Part shown: positions 31,601-42,657 of the stretch, one piece after another | Position numbering within the stretch: position 1 is the first letter of the stretch | How the letters are laid out: each line of letters starts with the position of its first letter | Assembly (NCBI GenBank): GCA_964036295.1 | Contig: OZ038468.1 | Span: 2,159,501-2,223,500, forward strand | Direction: 5' to 3' | DNA length: 64,000 bases | Origin: Plumapathes pennacea | Lineage: Eukaryota; Cnidaria; Anthozoa; Antipatharia; Myriopathidae | Notes under the pieces: generated by a model | The model's database searches: none | What the model was told of the DNA's origin: nothing | Seen by the model: the letters and a program-made list of their open reading frames with translations, nothing else | Made by a program: the position numbers and the translations under genes

Positions 31601-33673
31601 TCTCGGATAGCACTGCTATTTAGTAAAGACTGGTGGTATCTCAAGTGCAGTAGTTGAAAGCGAACCGCAGTGATATTGCTGAAGAGCTTTCGAATTTCCA
31701 GAAACAGTGCCCTTAAAAATGGTCACAGAGGAGCAACCATCGGAGCTGTTCCGCAAAATATGTGTTCCACAAAACATCCTGTGCTGGCAGGCGTTTTGTT
31801 TTCCCCACTGCTGGCTGGGAAGAAAAGCACCTGGCAAAATTAGACAGATTTTCCGCCTGTCGCTTTGTGCTACCGAAAATATGTATTCTTAAGCCTGGAA
31901 GTAGTATTTTTTTCCGGCCGGAAAAAAGGTGATTTTGATCAGTTGCTGGGAAGTTTTTCTGGAACTACTCTGCTGGGAAATGGACATTAGAAAATTGCCT
32001 TCCTGGGAATGTGGAACACCTCTGTGTTTGCCAGCAACAGAAAAAAAAGCAGAAAAGAACTATTTTTTCGGAAGTTATCCATTGTATTTACACAAGGAAA
32101 CATATTTTGAGAAATATCCTCGTTGGGTGCTCTCGGTCACACGCCATTGATGACACATTTTATTGCTCCCACTGCGTGATTCTAACCAGCAATAAAATTT
32201 AACCCCAAGGCTTTTAGCGTCTGTTTGCATTACCACCAGATGCTAGTGCTCAGAATAATTAAAGTGTTCAGAATAATGAAATTGTGTCATCAATCGAAGG
32301 AAAAAAAGGATCGATGACAAAAAGCCATTTTACCATCACATCCGTTGTTGTCTGCGATAAACATTGTCTATTCGCTAAATATTCCGTGCAACGTTCAAGC
32401 GCAATCTTCTAAGCCTTTCGTTGTTCAAGCAGCGACGCGGAAATTACTGTGTGTTCGATCGCCTGTGACCCTCTCATAAAGCCTTGTCCTCACTAGCGCA
32501 TAAGCATAAGCATAAGAATAAGAGATCGACAGTGGCGACATAAGCATAAGGATCAAACATGTTCGTTCCTTATGCTTATGCTTATGTCGCCACTGTCGCT
32601 CTCTTATTCTTATGCTTATGCTTATTGCGCTAGTGAGGACCAGGCTTAACACACACCTATCTTAATTTTTCCATCATTCAAATTAATCGCCTCTGCATTG
32701 TCAAAAGAATATGCCAAAAGACAAACCTAATGTGAACGGTTCTTTTCGTTAATTGTATGCACAATAATTCGCTTGTCTTCTTTGTTTGCGTTCACTGAAA
32801 AGCCTTGTCACACTCGAGAGAATATGTAACGCCCCCAACGTGATGGAGTTTCAACTTACCTTTGGCCCCAGCGAGGGAGATATTGAGATATTTATGCTTT
32901 ATCGCGTCGATGCCTGCAAGGCATTCTTCCACGCTTCGAACCATCCCGCTTCTAACCCCAAGCTTCATGTTTTCGATGTATTGCAAAAGCCCTATCTTGT
33001 GGCTTTCAATCTTCTTGCGCAAATTCTCGACTTCAACAAGATTATGCGGCTTGTTGAAAATCAGAGCATTGTAAATATCGTATCCATGAGAACACACGGG
33101 CTGCCAGCAAAACAAATTAGGTCCGAGCATCCAATCTCCGGCGTAATAGTTGACATCGTATGGCTCTCCAAAGACATGCTTTAAGTAATGTTTCACCTGC
33201 GCTAATGCCTTCCTCTCACGCGGCTTCAGGAGGTCTGTGTTGATCTTGGTTTGGGAGATCTTGTCAAGCAAATCGAAGGCTGTGTCAGTGCGTCGTTTGA
33301 TGTCCTCCGGAGTTGGGTTGTAAGCCGTGTACTCTCGCCTCACTCGATCCAGGTCGACATCGGGGTGGTAATGTATGTTAAATGGGTGAAGCTTGTAAAA
33401 GGTTTCTTTTACGTCGTCCAAAAACTTCTCAAGGCCAGCCCGTTTAGCTTCGCTCGAGAACTTGCAAGAAACATCGACACGTGGCTCGGTCCCTCCGCTC
33501 TCACTGGAATCACATTCTTTATTGATCGCAGACGTAGCAATGAGCGCGATTCCGATGATCAAAAACACCACACCCAGAATAATGACAGCAATCGCAATGA
33601 TCGCCTTTGTCGACATCCCCTTCTTTTCTTCATATTTGACTCCGTCCATGAGCATTTCTGCTTTGGAGTCCAT
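25688..33673 (-). CDS. Membrane-anchored DUF885 family protein, paralogue B (7 coding exons, 790 aa)
   Basis: Exons in transcript order: 33673-32860, 30461-30287, 29553-29298, 28527-28300, 27936-27682, 26697-26512, 26146-25688. The sum is 2373 nt in frame, ending in TAA. The start is the ATG in GCCATGG; an upstream TTG at 33685 is not a start. One hydrophobic segment at residues about 24-48 suggests a type II membrane protein with an extracellular or lumenal DUF885 domain. HEARPGHHTQ is at 567-576 and FTEGWALYAE at 604-613, so the putative metal-binding residues are intact. Exons 4 and 5 have exactly the same length as in paralogue A (228 and 255 nt), and exons 2, 3 and 6 differ by whole codons. 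The last exon corresponds to exons 7 and 8 of A fused without an intron. A MITE begins within three bases after the stop codon, so it probably forms part of the 3' UTR. Peptidase activity is inferred. Confidence 0.9.
26719..26822. repeat. (AAAAAC)n simple repeat in an intron of DUF885 gene B
   Basis: About 100 bp of A-rich ACAAAA units, just outside the acceptor of exon 6. Confidence 0.9.
26856..27010. mobile_element. GC-rich MITE with TGCCAGAGGTTTCTC ends
   Basis: The left arm TGCCAGAGGTTTCTCACTCT pairs with the right arm GAGCGAGAAACCTCTGGCA. A second inner pair is GAGCTGCGCGGCCGCGTAG / CTACGCGGCCACACAGCTC. It lies in intron 5 of DUF885 gene B. Confidence 0.8.
27241..27380. mobile_element. 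MITE family E, copy 1
   Basis: Inverted CAAGCGCAAAAG / CTTGCGTTTGCGCTTGC motifs and the end GTGTGAACCAGCCTTA. The element is shared with 62041-62193. It is directly adjacent to a family C element. Confidence 0.65.
27378..27582. mobile_element. MITE family C, best-preserved copy
   Basis: 205 bp. Ends TTAACCCTTTCACTCCCAAG and CTTGGGAGTGAAAGGGTTAA are near-perfect inverted repeats. The interior holds TTGATACCTTG and ACTATCAATTCTCACTACATC. It lies in intron 5 of DUF885 gene B. Confidence 0.85.
28079..28291. mobile_element. MITE family C ending 7 bp from a splice donor
   Basis: Ends TTGACCCTTTCACTCGCAAG and GTTTGGGAGTGAAGGGGTTA. The right end at 28291 is next to the exon 4 donor of DUF885 gene B (GT at 28299-28298). 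Confidence 0.8.
28915..29200. repeat. Minisatellite of ACCGACCA(C/T)(G/A)TT units in intron 3 of DUF885 gene B
   Basis: More than twenty 11-13-bp units of TTACCGACCACATACCGACC type. The Thr/Tyr/Pro/His ORFs are artefacts. Related GTCGGTAA units occur at 44520-44645. Confidence 0.9.
29686..29808. mobile_element. Small MITE with GGCCCAGGTGAA ends
   Basis: TAGGCCCAGGTGAAACGCCG at the left and GACGATTCACCCGGGCCTA at the right. The interior has GTTCGA/TCGAAC pairs. It is in intron 2 of DUF885 gene B. Confidence 0.65.
30487..30690. mobile_element. MITE family C, right end degenerate
   Basis: Left end TTAACCCTTTCACTCCCAAG, interior AATACAAATTCTCCC and GCCAAATTCTTCATACTG. It begins 26 bp upstream of the exon 2 acceptor of DUF885 gene B. 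Confidence 0.7.
30700..32480. other. Long intron 1 of DUF885 gene B, no further exon seen
   Basis: Contains degenerate TTAGGG-like units at 30715-30790, a C run at 31019-31037, and a weak minisatellite-like stretch at 31620-31690. ORFs here lack splice context. Confidence 0.5.
32481..32647. mobile_element. MITE family F, copy 1 (near-perfect hairpin)
   Basis: TCCTCACTAGCGCATAAGC pairs with GCTTATTGCGCTAGTGAGGA, and CGACAGTGGCGACATAAGC pairs with GCTTATGTCGCCACTGTCG. About 165 bp, in intron 1 of DUF885 gene B. Copy 2 is at 60117-60278. Confidence 0.85.
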
Positions 33674-33845
33674 GGCTGGCTGCAAGTGACTACTCGGCGC
33701 TGCAAGCGACTCAGTCGACTGATACGTAACACGATAGCGACAATCCGATTTGTTTGTGTTTCATCAATTATGCATTTAGGAACTGTCATTCACTGTCACA
33801 TGAAAGTACGGATATTTGAGTTTATAATATGAACCCGCGCGAAAC

Positions 33846-35134
33846 GGCATATTGAAAAACCTGGACTGGACTGGACTGGACTGGACTCTAAAAATTTGTA
33901 AAACCTGGACTCGATTTTTGAAAAATTTGTAAAACCTGGACTCGATTTTGAAAAATTTGCAAAACCTGGACTTGATTTGAAAAAATTATAATGTCAGTAA
34001 AATATTAGTAATAACTAATAATTAGACCCCCCTTTTATTTGGAAACATCAAACTACCACGATCTGTCACCGTGTCGAAACACAAACCAAAGCAAACCGTC
34101 ACCAGGGCACAATAGGGAGTTATACAAATCATTTCACTTCGCTGGGCAATCCAGTTTGTTTGTTTGTTTCTATTTTCAAAACAGTTTATCAGAGAGACCG
34201 GATTATGCGAACAGACAAATATTAAATTCAATGTTTTATTATATGCATAGGAACAAAATATCAACGATGGGATCAAAATGGAGTTTCTCGAAAACAATGT
34301 TCTTTTCAAATATGCCATTATATTAATGCCACTACAAGGAGCTCGTGAAATTTCATTCATACAGCATACACAGCTTGGAAAAAGTAAAGGATCACTTTGT
34401 TGTCAATTTAAAATATCTCCTGTTCATATTAGTTCTAAAAATGAGCTCCCAAACGCTCCCGAATTCGGCGCCAATGCTCCTCCAGTAGGTGAGGCCTGCA
34501 GGTCATCACTGAATTACTTTTCATAACCACAGTAAGTGGAAAATTGAAATGCTATTCACCTTACATCTTACACCGTGGACAACGCGAAACAAGGTTCGTA
34601 CAGCGATGGCAGGAAGCATGATGCCGGTAAGGTAGGAAAAGTATCCTTGCTTCTGAATGTTCACAAAGTTCACAAAGGGCGTTCGACATTTGTAGGCTTC
34701 TCAAGAATAGGAGCACAGTGGACGATTACAGGCTGAAACACGTGCCGTGTGCTACTGTCAAAAGCTACCAGGGGAGATCAAAGTTCAGGTCTCTCTGGGA
34801 GAAAGGCACGTGGCAGACATGGCAATACTCCCACAGTCATAACAACAGGCGGCCCACAATGCGGTATTTTTGACTATTTCGCAATCGTTCGGCAGGGTTC
34901 AAAACTATGGTGGTTCACACGTGAGGCTTTCAAGATAGTAAACTCGAAATAAACGTTATTACTAATATTTTACTTAATTTTACTGACATTATAATTTTTT
35001 TCAAATCGAGTCCAGGTTTTACAGATTTTTCAAAATCGAGTCCAGGTTTTACAAATTTTTCAAAATCGAGTCCAGGTTTTACAAATTTTTAGAGTCCAGT
35101 CCAGTCCAGTCCAGTCCTGGTTTAGCGATATGCC
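33846..35134. mobile_element. 1.3-kb element whose inverted ends are tandem subrepeats
   Basis: The left arm (33846-34016) has (CTGGA)n and then three AAAACCTGGACTCGATTTTG units. The right arm (34952-35134) is the mirror image, with CAAAATCGAGTCCAGGTTTT units ending (AGTCC)n. The outermost bases GGCATAT and ATATGCC also pair. The centre has no transposase-like ORF. It lies between DUF885 gene B and the KCTD cluster. Confidence 0.75.
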
Positions 35135-35352
35135 GCGCGAAACAAATACCCCGAAACAAACAAACAGCTGAACCCCGGGGGGTACACCCCTATATTAGCT
35201 ACGCGGGGGGGAGGGGTACTCAATAGGAATTAATTTTGGGTGACCCTATTCGAGACACATGGCGTGTTTACACGAGACACATTTTCCTCGGTGAAAGCAT
35301 TTACTTTACTGCAGTAAACGTACCACGGGTGTAGACAATTTACAAAACCTTG

Positions 35353-35574
35353 GGGCCTGATTATATGAGCCGGGCTCGCCCGGTTCATGCGATTACATGG
35401 AAAAATGTCAGCCCAGTCAGCCGGGATCCCGGTGGCTCAGAGCCGGGATCCCGGCTTTCCGGGCTGGCCCGGTTCTCATGTAATCGCGTAGTCGATTTTT
35501 GGTGTGTTTCACAGCCATGCCGGGATCTTGGCAAACCGCCCAACCGGTCCAGCCCGGCTCATATAATCAAGCCC
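35353..35574. mobile_element. GC-rich MITE with GGGCCTGATTATATGAGCC ends
   Basis: The left end GGGCCTGATTATATGAGCCG pairs with the right end GGCTCATATAATCAAGCCC. An inner palindrome GAGCCGGGATCCCGGCT-like segment repeats. Confidence 0.8.
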
Positions 35575-35579
35575 TTAGT

Positions 35580-36480
35580 AAATGTAGTTCAGAACAAGAG
35601 ACCGTAGTGAATGCCAATTTACCATCTTGCAGGGCACGGTAAATGAAAATTAACTGCGGTAGGGGGGAGGGGAAGGGAAGGGGAAGGGGGCGAGGGGGTT
35701 ACTCCCACATAAAAAGGACGAGGCGTTCCCGAGCGTGTTGCGTGCGGCTTTTCTAGACGTTTCCCTGGTCAAAGGCATAAAAGGTTGCGAATTATTACCA
35801 GAGGCATACAAAAGGGTCACTTTTTCGACCCCAGAATGGTATTTGAATAGGTAAAGGGTTGAAAGCCTGGGCGGAGCCTCCCCGTACAGAAATTCTTTCT
35901 TTGCCCCCCACCCTACCCCCAGGGGATTTTCAATAGTTAACATCAGGGGGCGTAGCAAATCCGGCTGTAAGCCTATAAGGAATGGCTATTGTTAGAACTT
36001 GACCACCTCATACTCGCACAAGTGGTAAGAAACAGCTAGAATCACTGTCGCGTCACAATTGAATATCGATGTAATACTTTAATATAAGATTATTATTGCG
36101 ATACTAACGGAAACCCCGTAAAATACGGTGATCGCTTTTTTTTTTCCTTTTTCCCTTTTTGAAGTCCATTTTGAGCATCTCCAATGCAGTTTCCAGTGTC
36201 AAAGTACAAACTTCTCTGTAGTGCGTGTACCACTCAACCGTACCAATTGACGAATTGCCGGTCGATCGACCTCACCGTTTTTTCGAACATGCGGCAGCAT
36301 CAGCCCGACATCCCGTAACCTGACAGCAGAAATTATCTTTTTAAACTCTTTTCCGATTTCTAAAAGAACTGTGGTCGGCATACGAGGCCAATAAATTTTA
36401 TACTGTCAAATTTGGCTAAAAGGATGTGACAACTCAAAAATAATAACACTTCCTGTGAAACGAATCCTGCAGATGCGACC
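35580..36480. other. Intergenic, repeat debris, no gene seen
   Basis: 35640-35960 has a GGGAGGGGAAGGG tract and TCCCGAGCGTGTTGCGTG, which reappears as TTCCCGAGCAAGTTGCGTG near 37840. This appears to be another dispersed family. 36000-36480 shows nothing recognisable. Confidence 0.45.
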
Positions 36481-36486
36481 TTTTTA

Positions 36487-36985
36487 AATGAAAGCTTTCA
36501 ATACATTCCAAAAATAGCTAATTCGTCATATTCTAATAGTACAATATCAGTGTTCACTTCCAACTCCTGAACTGTCAAATGAAACCTAAAGGTGTGACCA
36601 CTCAAATGAAAGCTCTCAATGAGTACATTCTAACAGCAGTGTTCACTTCCAACTCCTGAACTGTCAAATGAAACCTAAAGGCGTGACCAATCAAATGAAA
36701 GCTCTCAATGAGTACATTCTAACAGCAGTGTTCACTTCCAACTCCTGAACTGTCAAATGAAACCTAAAGGTGCGACCAATCAAATGAAAGCTCTTAATGA
36801 GTACATTCTAATAGCAGTGTTCACTTCCAACTCCTGAACTGTCAAATGAAACCTAAAGGCGTGACTACTCAAATGAAAGCTCTCAATGAGTACATTCTAA
36901 TAGCAGTGTTCACTTTCAACTCCTGAACTGTCAAATGAAACCTGAAGGCAAATAAAATCTAAAAGTGCAACCACTCAAATGAAAC
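36487..36985. repeat. 89-bp minisatellite array, inverted orientation, upstream of DUF885 gene B
   Basis: About five units reading CACTTCCAACTCCTGAAC, TGTCAAATGAAACCTAAAGG, TGTGACCACTCAAATGAAAG and CTCTCAATGAGTACATTCTA, the reverse complement of the array in gene A. Neighbouring units are highly similar to one another. Confidence 0.9.
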
Positions 36986-37333
36986 TCCTGTTTAGCCACG
37001 TTTTAGACAGAAAAATGCAAAGAAATATTGGAACCCGGCATAGATAGACAAATACAATTTGCAACCAGCGATAACAATACTTAGCAGTTGTCTGCGGTTC
37101 ACTCCCGTCTGAAACACACCAGTCAGATAAATTTCGTTACAGATTCCGTTCCTAGTATAGGCGCGGTTGGCTTTGAAATTTCATATTTTCCCACGGGAAG
37201 AATATGGCCAAGAAAAAATGCCAACGTTGTTAATTGGCGTCTTCGCAAATATTGGCTAGCCTTAAAATTACAGTGCGCTCATTTACCTAATTAGCACTAG
37301 TTAAAACTATTTTGCTTTTGCATCCGAGCTGTC

Positions 37334-37552
37334 GTGAACTGTAGGTTGGTTGTGATCGTCCGGGTTAGAGTAGTCTCCAGAAAGACTGTTGTTGGTGACT
37401 GACGTTTCGACTACCTGAGCGGAAGTCATCTTCAGAGTGTTTGCTTGACTCTGAAGATGACTTCCGCTCAGGTAGTCGAAACGTCAGTCACCAACAACAG
37501 TCTTTCTGGAGACTACTCTAACCCGGACGATCACAACCAACCTACTGTTCAC
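37334..37552. repeat. Near-perfect palindrome, 105-bp arms, 9-bp spacer, Penelope/hammerhead-like core
   Basis: Arms 37334-37438 and 37448-37552. Each contains CTGAAGATGACTTCCGCTC then AGGTAGTCGAAACGTCAGTC. The CTGAAGA...GTCGAAAC arrangement resembles the hammerhead ribozyme core reported in Penelope-like retroelements, but with an extra base before stem II. The two arms are head-to-head copies. Confidence 0.7.
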
Positions 37553-38044
37553 ACTCCTGGATTCAAACCATTTGCCATGTCGTGAACTGGTTAAAAGTTC
37601 TTCCGTTCAATCAAAAGAAAACTGGAAATCGGGACCCTGTTGACTTATGTGTAATCAAGATTGAAATGTCCCGCAAGGGGTCCCTTTTCGAGCCTCTGGT
37701 ATCAAAAAGGGTATACAAAAACGAAGCAGCTTTTTGATATTTGAAAGAGTCGGTAAGAAGGCTGGCCAAGGGAAAATTCTATTGGCATTTCACAATGGTT
37801 CTAAAACTCGTACCTCGATTGAGAAGTTCGTAAAAGTCGCGTTCCCGAGCAAGTTGCGTGAGGTTTTTCTTCGGTTTTTCTGTTGAAAGCCCCTTCCCCC
37901 CCCCTTTCCCAGATCCGTTTGCATGTGTTACACCAAGCGTATCTTGCAGTAAAACAGCGATCGACTTGGTTTCCCTTTCGAGTCCATTTTTGTTATAAAA
38001 ATTTCCATTTGAGAGTGTTACACCAACAACGGCTTTCGGTAACA

Positions 38045-38263
38045 GTTTGCTTGTGTGAGTTCTAAAAACAGAACACAGCTGTACGGTAGTCCAAACGCGG
38101 AAATGCAGATTCTAAAGGGTTAAAGGGTCATAAATCAGCATATTAACTGAGGCAAGTCACGCGCCCAATAACTGCCAATCAGAAGCGAAAACAGTGGTTG
38201 TACACTGTACAGAGTGTTGTTCTGAGCTGTATAACTGAGTTGTAAGAATCCTACCCTTGAGCA
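38045..38263 (+). promoter_or_regulatory. Shared 5' flank of the KCTD copies
   Basis: Blocks conserved with the region before copy 3 (53002-53318): GTTTGCTTGTGTGAGTTCTA, ACGGTAGTCCAA, GAGGCAAGT(C/T)ACGCG, AACTGCCAA(T/C)CAGAAGCGAA, GTGTTGTTCTGAGCTGTATA and ACTGAGTTGTAAGAAT. Copy 2 keeps only the last about 60 bp. This is presumably promoter plus 5' UTR. Confidence 0.55.
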
Positions 38264-38950
38264 ATGGCAGTGCAGCCGATTCAGCAGAAAACCTCATTTC
38301 CTTGCGTTCTCAATTTAAACGTCGGTGGTCAGATCTACACTACATCGCTATCGAGTCTGACGAAGTATTCCGACTCCATGTTGGGCGCCATGTTTAGCGG
38401 ACGCTTTCCTGTTCAGCAAGATTCGAACGGAAATTATTTTATCGACCGTGATGGCGCGCTGTTCCGCTACGTTCTGGAATTTCTTCGAAACGGCGAACTA
38501 GAAGCCCCAGAGAACCCTCGAGAATCACGTCTATTGCTGAAGGAAGCCGAGTATTTTCAGATTCCTGGTTTGATAGAAACCGTCAAACGACAGTTGAAAA
38601 GTTTAGAGAAACGCAAAGGCCATGCACAAGAAGAGACGCGGGAAAGCCTAACAATAATATCCAAGTATGTTCGTCGGGTAGAAGTTTTGGTAAGTGTGTC
38701 CGGGAGACTTCGCACTTTAAAAGAAATGTTTCACATATGCGACGGGAAAGATGGACGTTTTCAGATTTCTTCTTATGACGACCAGAAAGATCGAAGTGAG
38801 TATAACAAAACTGGTGTACTGAAGCCGACCACAGATACAGATCTTGACTGGTTCATGGAAGTTGCAGAGGCGCACGGATTCAAAATAGCAAAACAAATCC
38901 AATCAGGGTCTTATTATATCCTCAATCGAGCTTCTACCCTTGGACGTTAA
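38264..38950 (+). CDS. KCTD6/KCTD21-like BTB (T1) domain protein, copy 1
   Basis: Intronless ORF of 228 aa starting at the ATG of GAGCAATGG. A BTB/T1 tetramerisation domain covers about residues 13-110. Visible motifs are LNVGGQIYTTSLS, a SMLGAMFSGRFP segment and NYFIDRDGALFRYVLEFLR, all typical of the KCTD family and closest in pattern to KCTD6/KCTD21. The C-terminal half (SGRLRTLKEMF onward) is a compact domain that varies between the three copies here. Known of the family: KCTD proteins oligomerise through the BTB domain and many act as Cullin-3 substrate adaptors; that role is only inferred here. The 5' flank contains CCAATCAG (about 38175) and is shared with copies 2 and 3, so the duplication unit carried its proximal promoter or 5' UTR. 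Confidence 0.88.
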   Translation: MAVQPIQQKTSFPCVLNLNVGGQIYTTSLSSLTKYSDSMLGAMFSGRFPVQQDSNGNYFIDRDGALFRYVLEFLRNGELEAPENPRESRLLLKEAEYFQIPGLIETVKRQLKSLEKRKGHAQEETRESLTIISKYVRRVEVLVSVSGRLRTLKEMFHICDGKDGRFQISSYDDQKDRSEYNKTGVLKPTTDTDLDWFMEVAEAHGFKIAKQIQSGSYYILNRASTLGR

Positions 38951-39175
38951 GTCGGGTTTGTGTGACGCGGGAGGTCGGGGAGCTCTTGTGTGTTCGCAGG
39001 CTAAACACATTTTTACCACAACACACTAGTTTCTCGCTCTCTCTGATTGGTCGATTAACCGTGGTAAATAAGAGTCCAGACAACGATGTGACGCCAGCTG
39101 ACGCCAGAGTGTCACGTTTTGCAACGAAATACAGCGAAATTTTCTTGTATATTTCTGAATAGTGTGGTAAAAAAC

Positions 39176-39355
39176 AAATTTCCACTGGTTTGCCGTGGTG
39201 TGGACTCTTATTTACCACGCTTTAAGCCATCACAAGGTCAAAATTTGTTGTGGACTCACTCGGCGAAGCGCCTCGTGAGTCCACAACATTTTGACCATGT
39301 TATGACGTAAATCGTGGTAAATAAGAGTCCACACCACGGCAAACCGGTGGAAATT
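39176..39355. mobile_element. MITE with nested palindromes, 3' of KCTD copy 1
   Basis: AAATTTCCACTGGTTTGCCG pairs with CGGCAAACCGGTGGAAATTT. Inside, GTGGACTCTTATTTACCACG pairs with CGTGGTAAATAAGAGTCCAC, and the centre is GTTGTGGACTCAC / GTGAGTCCACAAC. A related half lies at 39053-39080. Confidence 0.75.
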
Positions 39356-39379
39356 TATTAAGTGTACAAAGCATTGACT

Positions 39380-40630
39380 GCACTTGCCACACTTGTGATG
39401 TTTCTTGTGAACAAATTTGTGCTGCGCAAGCCAAGTCTTCCGGACAAAAGCTTGGTCGACTGCTAGAGAGGTACTCGGAGGATCAGGAACGCTGGCCTTT
39501 CTTCTTTTGCCCAACACCAGTTTATTCACTCTGTGCGCTAGAGTTACAAACTCTTTACTCTAGAACTTCTTTCAAAATCAAAATCTCTGTCGAAAAGGAT
39601 GTGCGTCGTCTTAAACTGTGACGCTTTCGTAAGTCTCCCTTTAGGCCGTCAATCAAGACTACTGGCCAATGAAATACTAGATGACGTCACAACTTGGCTA
39701 CGGAGTAGCAGATCCTTTAAGGAAAACTTTAACTTTAGCCCTTTAAACTTACTTAGCGTGTACGGAATAACATTAAATTTAGAAGTAGTGATAAAGCGAA
39801 TTACAGGCTACTGAAAACTAGTAAAAGTACCTAACAACAAATATTAGGAAACCAACATTACGTAACGACGCTGTTCCAGGTAGGCTCCGCCTCCAAGGTG
39901 AGATAGAACTTGGTCGTGAACAACTTAATTGGATTTTCATACTTTTCAGGGCAGGTACTAGCTAAACAATAAGGTTAATTCCAGAAATGTAAATATACGC
40001 TAAACTTGGGTAAACTAATCCAAGTAACGAACACTTACAAAATTCCGGCCTTTTTTTTTTTAATTGTGATTGGCCAAAATGTATTACGATCATTAGTTCT
40101 AAAAGTAAAGAATATCAGTAGCTGATAGCTATTTAAACGCTTGGCTAAAGTGTAAATGATAGTAAACAATATTAAAGTTATACTGTTCTTTTATCCTGAA
40201 TAATCGAGTGAGTAGCTAATAGATACCAAATATTACCCAAAATATAACCCATAATAGTTAGAGTAAAAAAGTGGAAATCTCTTTCGTAACACATTTCCAC
40301 ACTTATGAGTTTTTTCTTTTCTTTAGCCGGTTAACAAGATGGTGTAGGATCTGGGTACTCTTATGAGCAAACCTTTCGTCACACTTCTTACACAAGCCAG
40401 CATTTGTTCCTATACACAGTGTTTATTAGACTTGCGAGCCCATAGTGTACTGTTTCTTTTCTGCGATAAGTCTACGCCATATTTTTCACACTTTTGGCAA
40501 TTGTCAAGTCAAGTTAAGTCAAGTTTATTTGTACCACAAACCGAAAAAATATATAAGTGTTTACAACATATAATAAGGAACTAAAGTTAGGGCGGGTACT
40601 GGCTGTCTGAGTAGCTGATTTTAATCTGGC
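39380..40630. other. Intergenic between KCTD copies 1 and 2, no gene seen
   Basis: AT-rich sequence without splice-supported exons. ORFs are short and without motifs. Confidence 0.5.
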
Positions 40631-40633
40631 AGA

Positions 40634-41010
40634 TACCGTGTGACAGGAAATTTTCGCGGGAGTTTAATTCCATGGATTGCTGAGTTTTTGCGTTTCGCGG
40701 GAAGAAATTTTCGCGAATTTAGATTTCAGATTTTACTTTGGGGAACAAATTTTCGCGGATTTCAGACAAGTTTCTGTCCGCTGTTTCACGTTCGGCACTG
40801 GTACATAGCCACACTGTTACAGCTGTTACGCAGAAATGTTCATTTTGTTTCAATTGCAAAGAAGAAGGCTGTGATTTCGTTTGCAGTCAATTTAATTGAA
40901 ATTTAGTATTCTAAGTATATAATGGAGTAAATTTTCGCGGATTTTTTTTTCGCGGGATTTAAATTTCGCGAATCGTCGAAAAATTCGCAAAAATTTCATG
41001 CCACACGGTA
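40634..41010. mobile_element. MITE rich in TTTTCGCGG, TACCGTGTG ends
   Basis: Ends TACCGTGTGACAGGAAATTTTC and AAATTTCATGCCACACGGTA (imperfect). The interior has repeated TTTTCGCG(G/A) on both sides. About 377 bp. Confidence 0.65.
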
Positions 41011-41496
41011 GCACTAAATGAATAAAGCAGAAATGAAATCGGTCATTTCACTGAAGCTCCTCCATTTTCTTCAGATTCATCGTGTTTTCGGTTACATTTT
41101 TGCATAGCAACTAGAGCAGGTGTTAAAGGAAAATAATGGCAAACGAACTAATCAGAGCGCGCGATTTCACCAGAAGTAGTTCTAGCCATAGTCACGCGTC
41201 AAAATAAACTGCCAATTAAAAACATAGGTCCGCAAAGCGTACGTGAAGCTATTTGCTAGTTGATGATAGTCTATGATAGGTAGTTCGTGTTACAACGGGG
41301 CACGAACTATCATCGAATATTATCACCGTTTGATCGGGGTTTTACACTATGTTCTACTATGCCAGCTACGTACTATGCATGAACAAACACAAATGCACAA
41401 ACATGACAGTTTATTATATGATTATTTTGAGCTGATCGACATAAAAGGAGGAAAGTATAGCTTGCCAAAATATTTCAAGTCGTTCTGTAAATTTCT

Positions 41497-41990
41497 GCGA
41501 GGTAAGCCAGACTTTGACTCGTTCTAGTAGTTTCGTATTAACGTAACACACTCCAGCCAAACAAACCTGTTTCTCGTGCTCTTCGAACGGTGGTGAAATA
41601 GATTCACAGTAAAATTTCCTGTCGACTTTTCAGTCGATTTTTCATTAGCGACAAAACCCGCTAGAGACAATTTTTGTAAACAAACAACTCAGACAAACCA
41701 CAGTCGATCTGGTCATGAAATTATGTGTCAACAAACATATCATGCGAGGTAAACCAGATTTTGACTCGTTATAATAGTTTCGTAACGTAACACACTCCAG
41801 CCGAACAAACCTGTTTCTCGTGCTATTCGAACGGTGGTGAAAAGGATTCACAGTAAAAATTCCTGTCGATTTTTCATTAGTGACAGAATCCGCTCGAGAC
41901 AATTTTATAAACAAACAACTCAGACATACCACAGTCGATCTGCATTTGCAATTATGGCATGAAATCATGTGTCAACAAACATATCAGCGA
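41497..41990. repeat. Tandem duplication, two 247-bp units, upstream of KCTD copy 2
   Basis: Both units contain GCGAGGTAA(G/A)CCAGA(C/T)TTTG, AACGTAACACACTCCAGCC, ACAAACCTGTTTCTCGTGC, CGAACGGTGGTGAAA and CAGTCGATCTG. Unit 1 has an extra TTTTCAGTCGA. Confidence 0.85.
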
Positions 41991-42657
41991 ACGCAAAAAA
42001 ACTCGGAATAAGCTTTTACCTTTGCCAAAACATATGTCATGGTCACACCATACAGCTGTGTTCCTTCTTTTGTGAGCGGAGCGTATATTCGCAAAGTGTC
42101 CAGAAATGTCGCTCTAAATGTGAATCTGTGTCGCCTGTTTGCCAGATACTACGGATATGTCAGCCGGGGCCTGAAGGGGGAGCAGATTTCCACATGCAAC
42201 CAAAGAATCGGCAACGCTCACAGCCGCCATTAAATAATGACTTCCACGTGCGAGAGAGCCAATTATATTTAGAAAACCCCTCCCCGGAGAGGTAATTTAG
42301 CTTCTGACATTCTGTCGCAAAGTTATAACATTAGCACGGAAACCCTTCACTGGAAATCTCTCTGTGCATTCTTTGTGTTAAGTAGATAATAAAAGACAAA
42401 CTTTCTCACAGGACCTGTACCACGGCGGCTTTTATATGGATAACACTTCATGCTCCTCCCCACTCAGTAGTTTTTGCCCCCTAGAGGGGGAGCATTTTAA
42501 TGACCTAATGAGATGGGCCGAACGGCGATTCAACTATCGCCCAAACGCCGACATAGAAGCTATTTGCATATTGCAAATAGCTTCAAAAACTGGTTGAAAA
42601 CTGTACAGTGTTGTTCTGAGCTGTATAACTGAGTTGTAAGAATTCTACTCTTGAGCA

